A DNA stretch of 8,759 bases from Chloroflexota bacterium (GTDB lineage Bacteria; Chloroflexota; Dehalococcoidia; UBA2979): NCBI GenBank assembly GCA_002701625.1, contig NZWK01000009.1:53431-62189 (forward strand). Direction: 5' to 3'. Under the pieces are notes generated by a model, which was given only the letters and a program-made list of their open reading frames with translations, was not told where the DNA came from and did no database searches. The position numbers and the translations under genes were made by a program. Below are positions 1-5,760 of the stretch, piece after piece. Position 1 is the first letter of the stretch. Every line of letters starts with the position of its first letter.

Positions 1-60
1 ACGATCGTCAGAGATCGGCAGGCCAAAGGAAAGATTGCCTTGCAAGTTTCTGAAGACTAG
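1..60 (+). CDS. 3' end of an unidentified gene (partial)
   Basis: Frame 1 is open from the window edge to a TAG stop at 58-60 and encodes 19 residues ending GKIALQVSED. The basic, hydrophilic run followed by a short beta-like segment (KIALQV) reads like the C-terminus of a soluble enzyme. Several dehydrogenase families end in a similar G-K-[IV]-x-L-x-V strand, but 19 residues are too few to name one. The stop lies 44 bp before the transporter start on the same strand, so the two may be cotranscribed. It is a real coding tail more likely than not, judged by frame, codon choice and position. Confidence 0.5.
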   Translation, partial: TIVRDRQAKGKIALQVSED

Positions 61-104
61 CAGCCGAAACTGGTTGTTATTAGTTATTACTGTACCGTGA
101 ACGG

Positions 105-1406
105 ATGAGTTCACTATTTAAAAAGACTTCCAGTGTTTTTTATGGCTGGTATATAGTTTTTGGTTTGGCATTCGTTACTTTTCTAGACATGGGCGCGCGT
201 CAATCATTTGGAGTGTTCGTGCATGAATGGGAATTGGAATTCGCAACATCAGTTAGCAGTATTTCCGTCGCAGCTTCGATAGGTCTAGTGGTGGCTGGAT
301 TAGCTGCCCCACTATACGGGGCACTCATAGACAGATTTGGGAGCCGAGTTATTCTCCTACTCGGTGCCTCACTGACTGGTTTTGGTTATCTCTTGTTGTC
401 ATTGATTCCTAACGTCTTTTTTCTAGCGTTTGTATGGGGATGTATCATTTCGCTTACTGCCGGCGGTATCTCGATTACCGTCGTAACAGTAACGATTGCT
501 CGATGGTTTGATAAGTTCCGTGGGATTGCTATGTCAGTGTTGCTGAGCGGGGCTGCTCTAGGTGGCTTAATACTGGTTCCGTTCGCATCTTATTTAACTG
601 ATATTGTTGGCTGGCGATTTACGGTCATAGGATTTGTATTGCTCTATGGGTTAGTAGCTATTCCAATAATTTGGAATTTAGTTCAGAATTCACCCGCATC
701 CGTGGGTTTAGTTCCTGATGGAATTGAACACAAAGATGAAAAAACAGGTACTAACGCAGGTACAACTCCACCATTGGAAGTCAATAAATGGCGGAATGCA
801 CTAAGTAGCCTGCCGTTTTGGCAGCTATCTCTGGCTTATGTTGTTTGCGGTGTCAGTACTTCGATAATTTCGGTTCATTATGTCAGGTGGGCAATTTCTG
901 AGGGAATTTCTTCGACTCAAGGAGCTTTAGCGTTTGGTGTATTGGCTGGTGTGAATGGCTCGGTGCTTTTATTGGTCGGTTGGTTATCTGACCGAATAGA
1001 AAGACGTGTGTTGCTGGGCACGGTATATGGCATTCGAGCGATAGGGTTTCTGTGCTTGATAGTCTTGCCACCTGCGTGGGGTTTATGGGCATTTGCGATA
1101 ATAGGCGGTGGATCTTGGCTTTCAAGTGTGCCACTGACAAGTAGTTTAACTGCAGATATATATGGCTTGAAGCAGGTTGGAACTCTGACAGGTCTAACTA
1201 ATTGTGCTCACGCGCTAGGGGGTGGCGCGTGCGTCTGGATTGCAGGTACTGTTTTTGATACGACAGGTAGTTATGACAATGTGTTTTTGGGAGTAGTGAT
1301 TGCATTGGTAGTAGCTATGTTTATTTCTTGGTCTGTTCAAGAGAGAAGATTTTCTGGCCGGTATCAAATAGCTGACTCGGAGTTGACTGGTGTGGCCACT
1401 AACTGA
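105..1406 (+). CDS. MFS transporter, monocarboxylate (MCT/OFA-like) type
   Basis: This is a 433-residue inner-membrane secondary transporter, normal MFS length, with about 12 predicted transmembrane helices split by a hydrophilic central loop near residues 203-230. It opens with FYGWYIV (12-18), typical of the MCT/oxalate-formate branch. An MFS motif A, GALIDRFGSR, sits at 72-81, and its counterpart in the second half, GWLSDRIERR, at 292-301. W134-F-D-x-x-R-G140 and the P-A-S-V-G-L-V-P-D-G stretch before the central loop also fit this branch. Family members import monocarboxylates, oxalate or related organic acids by proton symport or exchange; the substrate here is unknown. No good Shine-Dalgarno site precedes ATG 105, so translation may depend on the upstream gene 44 bp away. 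The 3' end overlaps the following small ORF by 17 bp. Sugar-acid genes downstream make an organic acid substrate plausible, which is inference. Confidence 0.9.
   Translation: MSSLFKKTSSVFYGWYIVFGLAFVTFLDMGARQSFGVFVHEWELEFATSVSSISVAASIGLVVAGLAAPLYGALIDRFGSRVILLLGASLTGFGYLLLSLIPNVFFLAFVWGCIISLTAGGISITVVTVTIARWFDKFRGIAMSVLLSGAALGGLILVPFASYLTDIVGWRFTVIGFVLLYGLVAIPIIWNLVQNSPASVGLVPDGIEHKDEKTGTNAGTTPPLEVNKWRNALSSLPFWQLSLAYVVCGVSTSIISVHYVRWAISEGISSTQGALAFGVLAGVNGSVLLLVGWLSDRIERRVLLGTVYGIRAIGFLCLIVLPPAWGLWAFAIIGGGSWLSSVPLTSSLTADIYGLKQVGTLTGLTNCAHALGGGACVWIAGTVFDTTGSYDNVFLGVVIALVVAMFISWSVQERRFSGRYQIADSELTGVATN
1379..1382 (+). promoter_or_regulatory. Ribosome binding site deciding the GTG start of the small membrane protein
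   Basis: GGAG lies seven bases before GTG 1390, inside the transporter's coding sequence. It is the only conventional SD/start pair available in this frame, because no ATG or TTG occurs between 1390 and the transmembrane segment. Confidence 0.5.
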
Positions 1407-1599
1407 TTATCGACTTCACCATGAGGGAGGAATCGATCCCACGCTGCTTAGCTGGATTCGTTCCATTCTCGACCAATTTTTTGGATCCGGACTGATTTTT
1501 GTCATTATTTTGTCTCTGTTGATTTTGATCGTCACTGTCGGGATGATACTAATGGGTCGGCGCGCTAGAAATCAGGCTAGTAAAAATCATAGTGAGTGA
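1390..1599 (+). CDS. Small single-TM membrane protein overlapping the transporter gene
   Basis: This is a 69-residue ORF starting at GTG 1390 in the +1 frame relative to the transporter and overlapping its last 17 bp. A GGAG at 1379-1382, seven bases upstream, supports this start and translational coupling. Residues 1-30 are polar or amphipathic. A strongly hydrophobic segment (about 34-54, with the run VIILSLLILIVTVG) is followed by the basic stretch RRARNQASK, so an N-out/C-in single-pass topology is expected. I recognise no family. Position suggests a transporter-associated small protein, by analogy with other small membrane proteins that bind transporters, but this is inference. A second purine-rich SD-like run, GAGGGAGGA at 1423-1431, lies inside the ORF without a following ATG, GTG or TTG in frame. 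The gene ends inside the 3' end of the opposing phosphoesterase (13-bp overlap). Confidence 0.6.
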   Translation: MWPLTDYRLHHEGGIDPTLLSWIRSILDQFFGSGLIFVIILSLLILIVTVGMILMGRRARNQASKNHSE

Positions 1600-2450
1600 T
1601 ATTCGTGTGCAATGTTCTCCGGTGTAATTGACACCAGTCGGTATCCGCAGGATCCCGAAATAGGGTAGCCAACCGCCCCACTAGCCACTAATTTCATGTT
1701 TTTATATGTGGCTTCACGATTGTGATGGAGGTGTCCAGCTAGCATAAGTTCCACACCAGAACTCTCAAGAAGATTCATAAGTTCCATCCGATGGGCAGGT
1801 TTTAATTGACCATGAGAGTCGTCGCTAAGCGGATTCTCAAGAAACAAAGGCTTGTGCATAAACGCGCATATCGTATGTGCTTCAGTCGCCTCCTTTGAGA
1901 GTAGGGTGTCACGAATGAATTCCATTTGTACTGCATATTCGTTGCCCAGTAAATCGCTGGAATCGAATATTTCGGAATTCAATCCTATGAAAAGTGTCTC
2001 TTCCACGAGGAAAGAATAGTAGTCGTGCCCAAATACCTTTCGATATTCACTCAAAGCGTCGGGTGACGCATTGTAAAAATCTGGGCAGACGTCATGATTT
2101 CCTGGGACAACCTTGAGTGGAATCTCGGGGGCTAGTCTTTTTGTGACGTCCGAGAAGGCGTCTTTCTGGTCTTGCTGATCCAAGTTATTAACCAGATCTC
2201 CACAGATCATCACAAAGGCCGGCTTTATATCGTTGGCAATATCTATCGTGTGCGAAAAGTTATTTTTTTCTTCTTGCATATCCGTGACATTTTGTGGGAG
2301 TTCGTTTGGAGCCTCGCCAGCGGGAACGAATCCATTATTAATCCATCGTTGCTGTCGTTCTTTGCGAAACTCTGGATTATTCATTGTCTGTAAGCTCAAG
2401 TGGCGTTGCATACCGAGTTGGGTATCTGCTAATTGCATGAATTCGACCAT
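1587..2450 (-). CDS. Calcineurin-like metallophosphoesterase, CPPED1-like
   Basis: This is a cytosolic binuclear-metal phosphoesterase; no signal peptide is visible. From ATG 2450 it has 287 residues. An in-frame ATG at 2477 would add nine residues, but only ATG 2450 has an SD (AGGA, eight bases upstream), and homologues begin near the [FM]-x-Q-L-A-D motif. Family motifs occur in order, numbered from the 2450 start: D9-T-Q11 (metal ligand strand, DxQ instead of the usual DxH), G84-D85 (GDLVN), G117-N-H-D120, H199 (MHKPLFLE) and G239-H-L-H242 (GHLHH). The DxQ form, the DYYSF stretch before a short beta segment ending in LNS, and the C-terminal pattern E-x-I-x-H-x-Y-x-S-L match the human CPPED1 (CSTP1) protein phosphatase type. 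The true substrate in bacteria is unknown. It stands alone on its strand and is divergent from the YczE-like gene. Confidence 0.88.
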   Translation of the reverse strand: MVEFMQLADTQLGMQRHLSLQTMNNPEFRKERQQRWINNGFVPAGEAPNELPQNVTDMQEEKNNFSHTIDIANDIKPAFVMICGDLVNNLDQQDQKDAFSDVTKRLAPEIPLKVVPGNHDVCPDFYNASPDALSEYRKVFGHDYYSFLVEETLFIGLNSEIFDSSDLLGNEYAVQMEFIRDTLLSKEATEAHTICAFMHKPLFLENPLSDDSHGQLKPAHRMELMNLLESSGVELMLAGHLHHNREATYKNMKLVASGAVGYPISGSCGYRLVSITPENIAHEYHSL

Positions 2451-2458
2451 TAATATTT

Positions 2459-2462
2459 TCCT
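2459..2462 (-). promoter_or_regulatory. Ribosome binding site choosing the internal phosphoesterase start
   Basis: Read on the minus strand, AGGA lies eight bases before ATG 2450. The more upstream in-frame ATG (2477) is preceded only by an A-rich run without SD character. This favours the shorter protein, which starts M-V-E-F-M-Q-L-A-D. Confidence 0.45.
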
Positions 2463-2466
2463 AAGT

Positions 2467-2496
2467 GTTAGATGCATTTTCTTAATCAGTTAGATG
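2467..2496. repeat. Direct repeat GTTAGATG x2 in a divergent intergenic region
   Basis: The 8-mer GTTAGATG occurs at 2467-2474 and 2489-2496, 22 bp apart start to start, or about two helical turns. It lies between the divergently transcribed phosphoesterase (start 2450) and YczE-like gene (start 2559). A pair of operator half-sites is possible, but an 8-mer repeated at this distance arises by chance a few times in a window this size. The rest of this 108-bp gap is AT-rich; I see no convincing -35/-10 pair on either strand. Confidence 0.25.
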
Positions 2497-2558
2497 TTAA
2501 CTTCTTCTGTGAAAGTTGTTCTGAGAAAAATGTTGTGATAACTAATAATTAGGCGAGT

Positions 2559-3197
2559 ATGTTTCAACGGGCAGCATTAATTCTTAGACTTGGGCGGTTG
2601 AATCTCGGCCTAGTTTCATTCGGGTTTGGTCTCGCTTTGATGTTAGAGGGCAGATTAGGGTTAGGCCCGTGGGAAGTATTTCATCAGGGCATATCACTGC
2701 GCACCGATATTACTCTGCGCGTGTTTCAAGTTGAGCTCGACCTGAGTAGTGTGGGGATTATAAGTATAGGTGTGAGTGCACTTGTGATGCTTCTATGGCT
2801 TCCATTGAAAGAGCGTCCCGGTCTTGGAACTGTTTTGAATGCGTTAGTGATTGGATTGACTATCGATCTTGGTGTGTTCCTTTTACCTACACCTGATCTT
2901 CTGGCCGTTAGATTCATGATGATGCTCTTAGGACCAGTTTTAGTGGCTTTGGGCACGGTTATTTACATTGGGGCGAATATGGGTTCGGGGCCACGTGACG
3001 GTTTGATGACTGGACTAGCAAAACGTGGCATTCCCATCGCTGTGGCACGAACATCGATAGAGATAATTGTTCTTGTATGTGGATTTATTTTGGGCGGAAG
3101 TATTGGCTTGGGGACGTTATGGTTCGCGTTCGGGATAGGCCCTTTGATACAAGTTATAGGCAGGTATGGTCCCTTTGACTTCGCACTGGCTCGGTGA
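2559..3197 (+). CDS. YczE/YyaS family integral membrane protein
   Basis: This is a 212-residue polytopic inner-membrane protein with about five to six hydrophobic helices. Signature segments are GLGPWEVFHQG (34-44), the cytoplasmic-looking L-K-E-R-P-G-L-G-T (83-91), GSGPRDGLMTGL (142-153), R164-T-S-I-E168 and GGSIGLGTLWFAFGIGP (179-195). These are diagnostic of the COG2364/YczE group, whose molecular function is unknown; members are often annotated simply as membrane protein YczE. The two G-x-G-P-x-[DE] segments suggest an internal two-fold repeat. Relative to the usual spacing, an extra stretch of about ten residues (near 52-63, LRVFQVELDL) seems inserted between the first signature and the next helix. 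ATG 2559 has a modest AGG five bases upstream. The aldolase gene follows on the same strand after 78 bp. Confidence 0.85.
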   Translation: MFQRAALILRLGRLNLGLVSFGFGLALMLEGRLGLGPWEVFHQGISLRTDITLRVFQVELDLSSVGIISIGVSALVMLLWLPLKERPGLGTVLNALVIGLTIDLGVFLLPTPDLLAVRFMMMLLGPVLVALGTVIYIGANMGSGPRDGLMTGLAKRGIPIAVARTSIEIIVLVCGFILGGSIGLGTLWFAFGIGPLIQVIGRYGPFDFALAR

Positions 3198-3231
3198 AAT
3201 TAAGAATCATTTTTGATAGTCGCTGACGCTT

Positions 3232-3237
3232 TATAAA
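3232..3237 (+). promoter_or_regulatory. Possible -10 element before the aldolase/dehydratase pair
   Basis: TATAAA occurs about 38 bases before ATG 3276, a suitable position for a -10 box. A TTGATA at 3213-3218 resembles a -35 but lies only 13 bp upstream, which is too close for standard spacing. The call is therefore weak. If real, it would let the aldolase and dehydratase be transcribed independently of the YczE-like gene. Confidence 0.3.
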
Positions 3238-3264
3238 AGACACGCTACCCTTCATTTAATTATT

Positions 3265-3269
3265 GGAGG
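3265..3269 (+). promoter_or_regulatory. Strong ribosome binding site of the aldolase gene
   Basis: GGAGG lies six bases before ATG 3276. Two GTG codons also lie between the SD and that ATG (3271 and in-frame 3273), but they are too close to the SD, so ATG 3276 is the preferred start. Confidence 0.7.
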
Positions 3270-3275
3270 TGTGTG

Positions 3276-4097
3276 ATGAACGGTATTGACATAAAAAAGA
3301 CTTTAAACAGTGGAAGTCGCGTGTTTGGATGCATGCTTTCAGCAATGGGAGTGACTCGATTTCGCTCCTCGCTTGCGGGCTCGACTATGGACTTCGTGGT
3401 AATCGATTCGGAGCACGGGTCGCGTGACCGGAAGGAAATACAGGAGTTATGTCGTATGTTACGTGATATTGATATAGCACCGATCGTGCGGATTCCAATT
3501 CCGATGTCACATTGGGTAGCTATGGCGTTGGATGCCGGGGCTGCTGGTGTTCTTGTTCCCTACTGCGAAACAGTTGAGGAAGTTAGAGAATGTGTAGCGA
3601 CTGCCAAATATCATCCTCTAAAAGGCGAATACTTAACTCGTGCGATTACGACTGGAGAATTTCCAAGTGATAAAACCAAGTCATATTTAGAAGCTCGGCA
3701 TGAGGATACTATCGTCATAATCGGTATTGAGAGCGAGCCTGCATATAATCGTCTTTCAGAGATTCTTGACGTAGGTTTGATTGATGGAATATTTATTGGA
3801 CCTAACGATATGACTACGTCCCTTGGTATCCCGGATGAGGTAACAAACTCCAAATATCTTGATGTAATTAAAAGTGTGATAGAGACCTCAGAAAGTCACG
3901 GTGTCCCTGTAATGATTCATCAGCAAACTTTGGAGACATCTACTACGGCAATCGAGCTGGGTGCAAGATTTGTGATGCATAGTACTGACGCCGGATTGAT
4001 GCAGGCTGCAATGCGTCGTGACTTTGCGGAACTTCGTGCGGTTTCAGGTTCAGATAGTGCGGACGAAAATTTAGACGATACGTTGGAGACTGTTTAG
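3276..4097 (+). CDS. HpcH/HpaI family class II aldolase
   Basis: This is a 273-residue TIM-barrel aldolase, close to the family's usual 250-270. Enzymes of this family reversibly cleave 2-keto-4-hydroxy (or 2-keto-3-deoxy) acids to pyruvate, or a related 2-oxoacid, and an aldehyde using a divalent metal. Catalytic residues are recognisable: E46-H47 in I-D-S-E-H-G (general base His), R72 in V-R-I-P, metal ligands E152 (I-G-I-E) and D178 (G-P-N-D). The helix M-A-L-D-A-G-A-A-G-V-L-V-P (83-95) and D-G-I-F-I-G-P-N-D (170-178) are typical. Two departures are notable: the usual P-P-x-G-x-R-G loop is replaced by K-Y-H-P-L-K-G-E-Y (111-119), and an acidic tail (last 15 residues, seven D/E) follows the barrel. 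The dehydratase gene starts 18 bp downstream, so a shared sugar-acid or hydroxy-acid pathway is likely. The exact substrate is not deducible. Confidence 0.9.
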   Translation: MNGIDIKKTLNSGSRVFGCMLSAMGVTRFRSSLAGSTMDFVVIDSEHGSRDRKEIQELCRMLRDIDIAPIVRIPIPMSHWVAMALDAGAAGVLVPYCETVEEVRECVATAKYHPLKGEYLTRAITTGEFPSDKTKSYLEARHEDTIVIIGIESEPAYNRLSEILDVGLIDGIFIGPNDMTTSLGIPDEVTNSKYLDVIKSVIETSESHGVPVMIHQQTLETSTTAIELGARFVMHSTDAGLMQAAMRRDFAELRAVSGSDSADENLDDTLETV

Positions 4098-4115
4098 TCC
4101 AGAGAGAAGACACCC

Positions 4116-5279
4116 ATGGCTGTTCCAGTAGTTACGAAATTAGAAATCACTGAGTTTACGTACGACGTTCCTGATATCACACCTCATGAGAAAACACGCA
4201 TTCCTGTCTATCAAAAAGGAAAAATGCACAGCGCAGTAGGACGCGTGTTGCAGATTTTTACCGACATTGGGATAACTGGCGAGTATATGGGTGGTAACGC
4301 TTCTGAGTTGGCTGGTGTGGGGCAGTGTGCTAACGCTTTACTTGGTCGAAATGCTTTGGCGCGCGAGGCATTCTATAACGACGCCAAGCAAGCATTGAAG
4401 CAGCAGGCTCGAATGGGAATGTCACAGGTAGATATGGCTCTTTGGGACATTGCTGGTAAATATCACGAAGCACCTATTTACCAGTTACTTGGGGAATATA
4501 GGACAAAATTGCCAGCTTACGCCAGTACTATGGTTGGGGATGATCAGCCAGATGGATTAAGTTCTCCGGAGGCTTATGCTGACTTTGCGGAGCAATGCTT
4601 GGAACTTGGTTATCCAGCGTACAAGATTCATTGGTGGCGTGAGTCTTCACTGAAGCGAAGAATAAAACTGCTAGAGGTTGTGGCAGATAGAGTTGGTGGC
4701 AAAATGGATCTCATGCTTGATCCAGCCAGCAGCTTACTTACTTGGGGAGATGCTTTGCAAGTCGGTAAGGCATGCGACGAATACGGATATTATTGGCTTG
4801 AAGATCCGTACAGAGACGGAGGAGTTTCGGCGTTTGGTCATAAAAAACTTCGTGAGCTAATTAGGACGCCTTTGCTGCAGACTGAACATATTCGTGGTCT
4901 AGAGCAACACGTTGACTTTGTAATTGCTGGGGGCACTGATTTTTTGCGAATTGATCCAGATTACGATGGAGGAATCACGGGTGTGATGAAAATAGCTCAC
5001 GCTGCCGAAGGATTTGGATTGGATGCTGAACCGCATGCACCCGGTCCATCGCGTAGACATGTTATGGCGGCTATTCGAAACTGCAACTATTACGAGATGG
5101 GATTAATTCATCCACGGATTAAGCGTGCGAATCCTCCTGTCTATATTGACTATGAGGATGAGCTTGATGCAATTGACTCAGAAGGGTGCGTTACCGTACC
5201 GACGGGCCATGGAATGGGCGTAAAGCTTGACTGGGACTTTATAGCAAAGAATAAAGTGGCATCTAAAGTCTACGAATAG
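4116..5279 (+). CDS. Enolase superfamily (mandelate racemase subgroup) protein, probable acid-sugar dehydratase
   Basis: This 387-residue cytosolic enzyme has an N-terminal capping domain (about 1-130) and a modified TIM barrel. Active-site residues can be placed on successive strands: K170-I-H172 (strand 2, a KxH variant of the KxK motif), metal ligands D202 (LMLD), E229 (WLEDP) and E257 (QTEH), then the dyad partner D280 (LRIDPD) and the general base/acid H307 (EPHAPG), and E327 (YYEMG) near the end of the barrel. The H307/D280 dyad places it in the mandelate racemase subgroup, most of whose members dehydrate sugar acids to 2-keto-3-deoxy acids; racemases and epimerases also occur there. 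Adjacent to an HpcH/HpaI aldolase, dehydration is the better guess. ATG 4116 is preceded by a purine-rich AGAGAGAAGA (4101-4110), a moderate SD. The 3' end overlaps the opposing DinB-like gene by 17 bp and carries part of a 9-bp tandem repeat. Confidence 0.9.
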   Translation: MAVPVVTKLEITEFTYDVPDITPHEKTRIPVYQKGKMHSAVGRVLQIFTDIGITGEYMGGNASELAGVGQCANALLGRNALAREAFYNDAKQALKQQARMGMSQVDMALWDIAGKYHEAPIYQLLGEYRTKLPAYASTMVGDDQPDGLSSPEAYADFAEQCLELGYPAYKIHWWRESSLKRRIKLLEVVADRVGGKMDLMLDPASSLLTWGDALQVGKACDEYGYYWLEDPYRDGGVSAFGHKKLRELIRTPLLQTEHIRGLEQHVDFVIAGGTDFLRIDPDYDGGITGVMKIAHAAEGFGLDAEPHAPGPSRRHVMAAIRNCNYYEMGLIHPRIKRANPPVYIDYEDELDAIDSEGCVTVPTGHGMGVKLDWDFIAKNKVASKVYE

Positions 5280-5730
5280 TACGAATAGCCTGATGTTCGA
5301 TTAATTGTTTAGTGAGCTGAAGATGGCCGAGATGAACCGCTGTATGGTCGACTGTGTGCAGCAGAGCATCACCGATGGATATTCCTGGCTCTGGACGCCA
5401 GCTGTCGTTGTTTAATTGACTGTCGTCAATGTTCGAAGCGCGCTCATGAAGCAGAGGCATCCAAGAATTTTTATATTCAATTAACTCATTGATTTCACCC
5501 GACGCCTTGAACTCAGAATCTCTATCGCGTTGGACCTGGTGCCCAGTTCCAAAATACAGACCCCACTCCTCAACACTTCCAAGTACATGCCTTGCAAGCA
5601 CGTAGAGCGAATTTACTTCGGGGATATCGAGATCCATATTAAGAGTTTCTTTGGACATATCCGTAAGACTGTTGAGTATTTCACTCAACAGTTGATCGGT
5701 CATCTGAACCAAACGAGATGCTTCGCTCAT
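5263..5730 (-). CDS. DinB-like four-helix-bundle protein, putative metal-dependent
   Basis: This is a 155-residue soluble protein from ATG 5730; a TTG three codons upstream (5739) is the alternative start. Neither start has a clear SD, so translation is probably coupled to the acyl-CoA dehydrogenase gene ending 30 bp upstream on the same strand. The pattern fits the DinB/MDMPI superfamily: a His in the second helix (H48, A-R-H-V-L-G-S-V-E-E-W) and an H-x3-H pair in the last long helix (H129 and H133, DHTAVHLGHLQLTKQ), together forming the usual metal triad. Bacterial relatives include thiol-dependent S-transferases and maleylpyruvate isomerases, but most have no known substrate. Lying after an acyl-CoA dehydrogenase, it may act in the same catabolic route; that is inference. 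The C-terminus, A-I-R-T-I-R-R-L, includes the 9-bp duplication. Confidence 0.72.
   Translation of the reverse strand: MSEASRLVQMTDQLLSEILNSLTDMSKETLNMDLDIPEVNSLYVLARHVLGSVEEWGLYFGTGHQVQRDRDSEFKASGEINELIEYKNSWMPLLHERASNIDDSQLNNDSWRPEPGISIGDALLHTVDHTAVHLGHLQLTKQLIEHQAIRTIRRL
5271..5288. repeat. 9-bp tandem duplication TACGAATAG x2 at a convergent gene junction
   Basis: TACGAATAG occurs at 5271-5279 and again immediately at 5280-5288. The first copy encodes the last two residues and stop of the dehydratase (Y-E-stop), so the second provides a repeat Y-E-stop just beyond. On the minus strand the duplication gives the R-T-I-R motif at the C-terminus of the DinB-like protein. The unit is nine bases, so gain or loss keeps both frames intact. 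Confidence 0.85.
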
Positions 5731-5760
5731 ATTTTGCAATGTAATCAGAATCTCAACGAG

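Noticed and set aside
1619..1639. Hairpin GGTGT-AATTG-ACACC just downstream of the small membrane ORF, considered as a terminator
   Set aside because: The stem is only five perfect pairs, no T-run follows on either strand, and the sequence codes for phosphoesterase residues (L-V-S-I-T-P).
2516..2549. TTGTTC...TAATAA promoter for the YczE-like gene
   Set aside because: The best hexamers are about 21 bp apart and at correct spacing the -10 is poor (TAACTA), so no promoter was called.
3198..3275. Full sigma-70 promoter (TTGATA...TATAAA) before the aldolase
   Set aside because: The spacer is 13 bp, too short for a standard promoter; only the -10-like box was kept, at low confidence.
5415..5430. 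Palindrome ATTGAC-TGTC-GTCAAT
   Set aside because: It lies inside the DinB-like coding region, encodes ordinary residues (D-D-S-Q-L-N), has no T-run, and is far from any start; probably chance.
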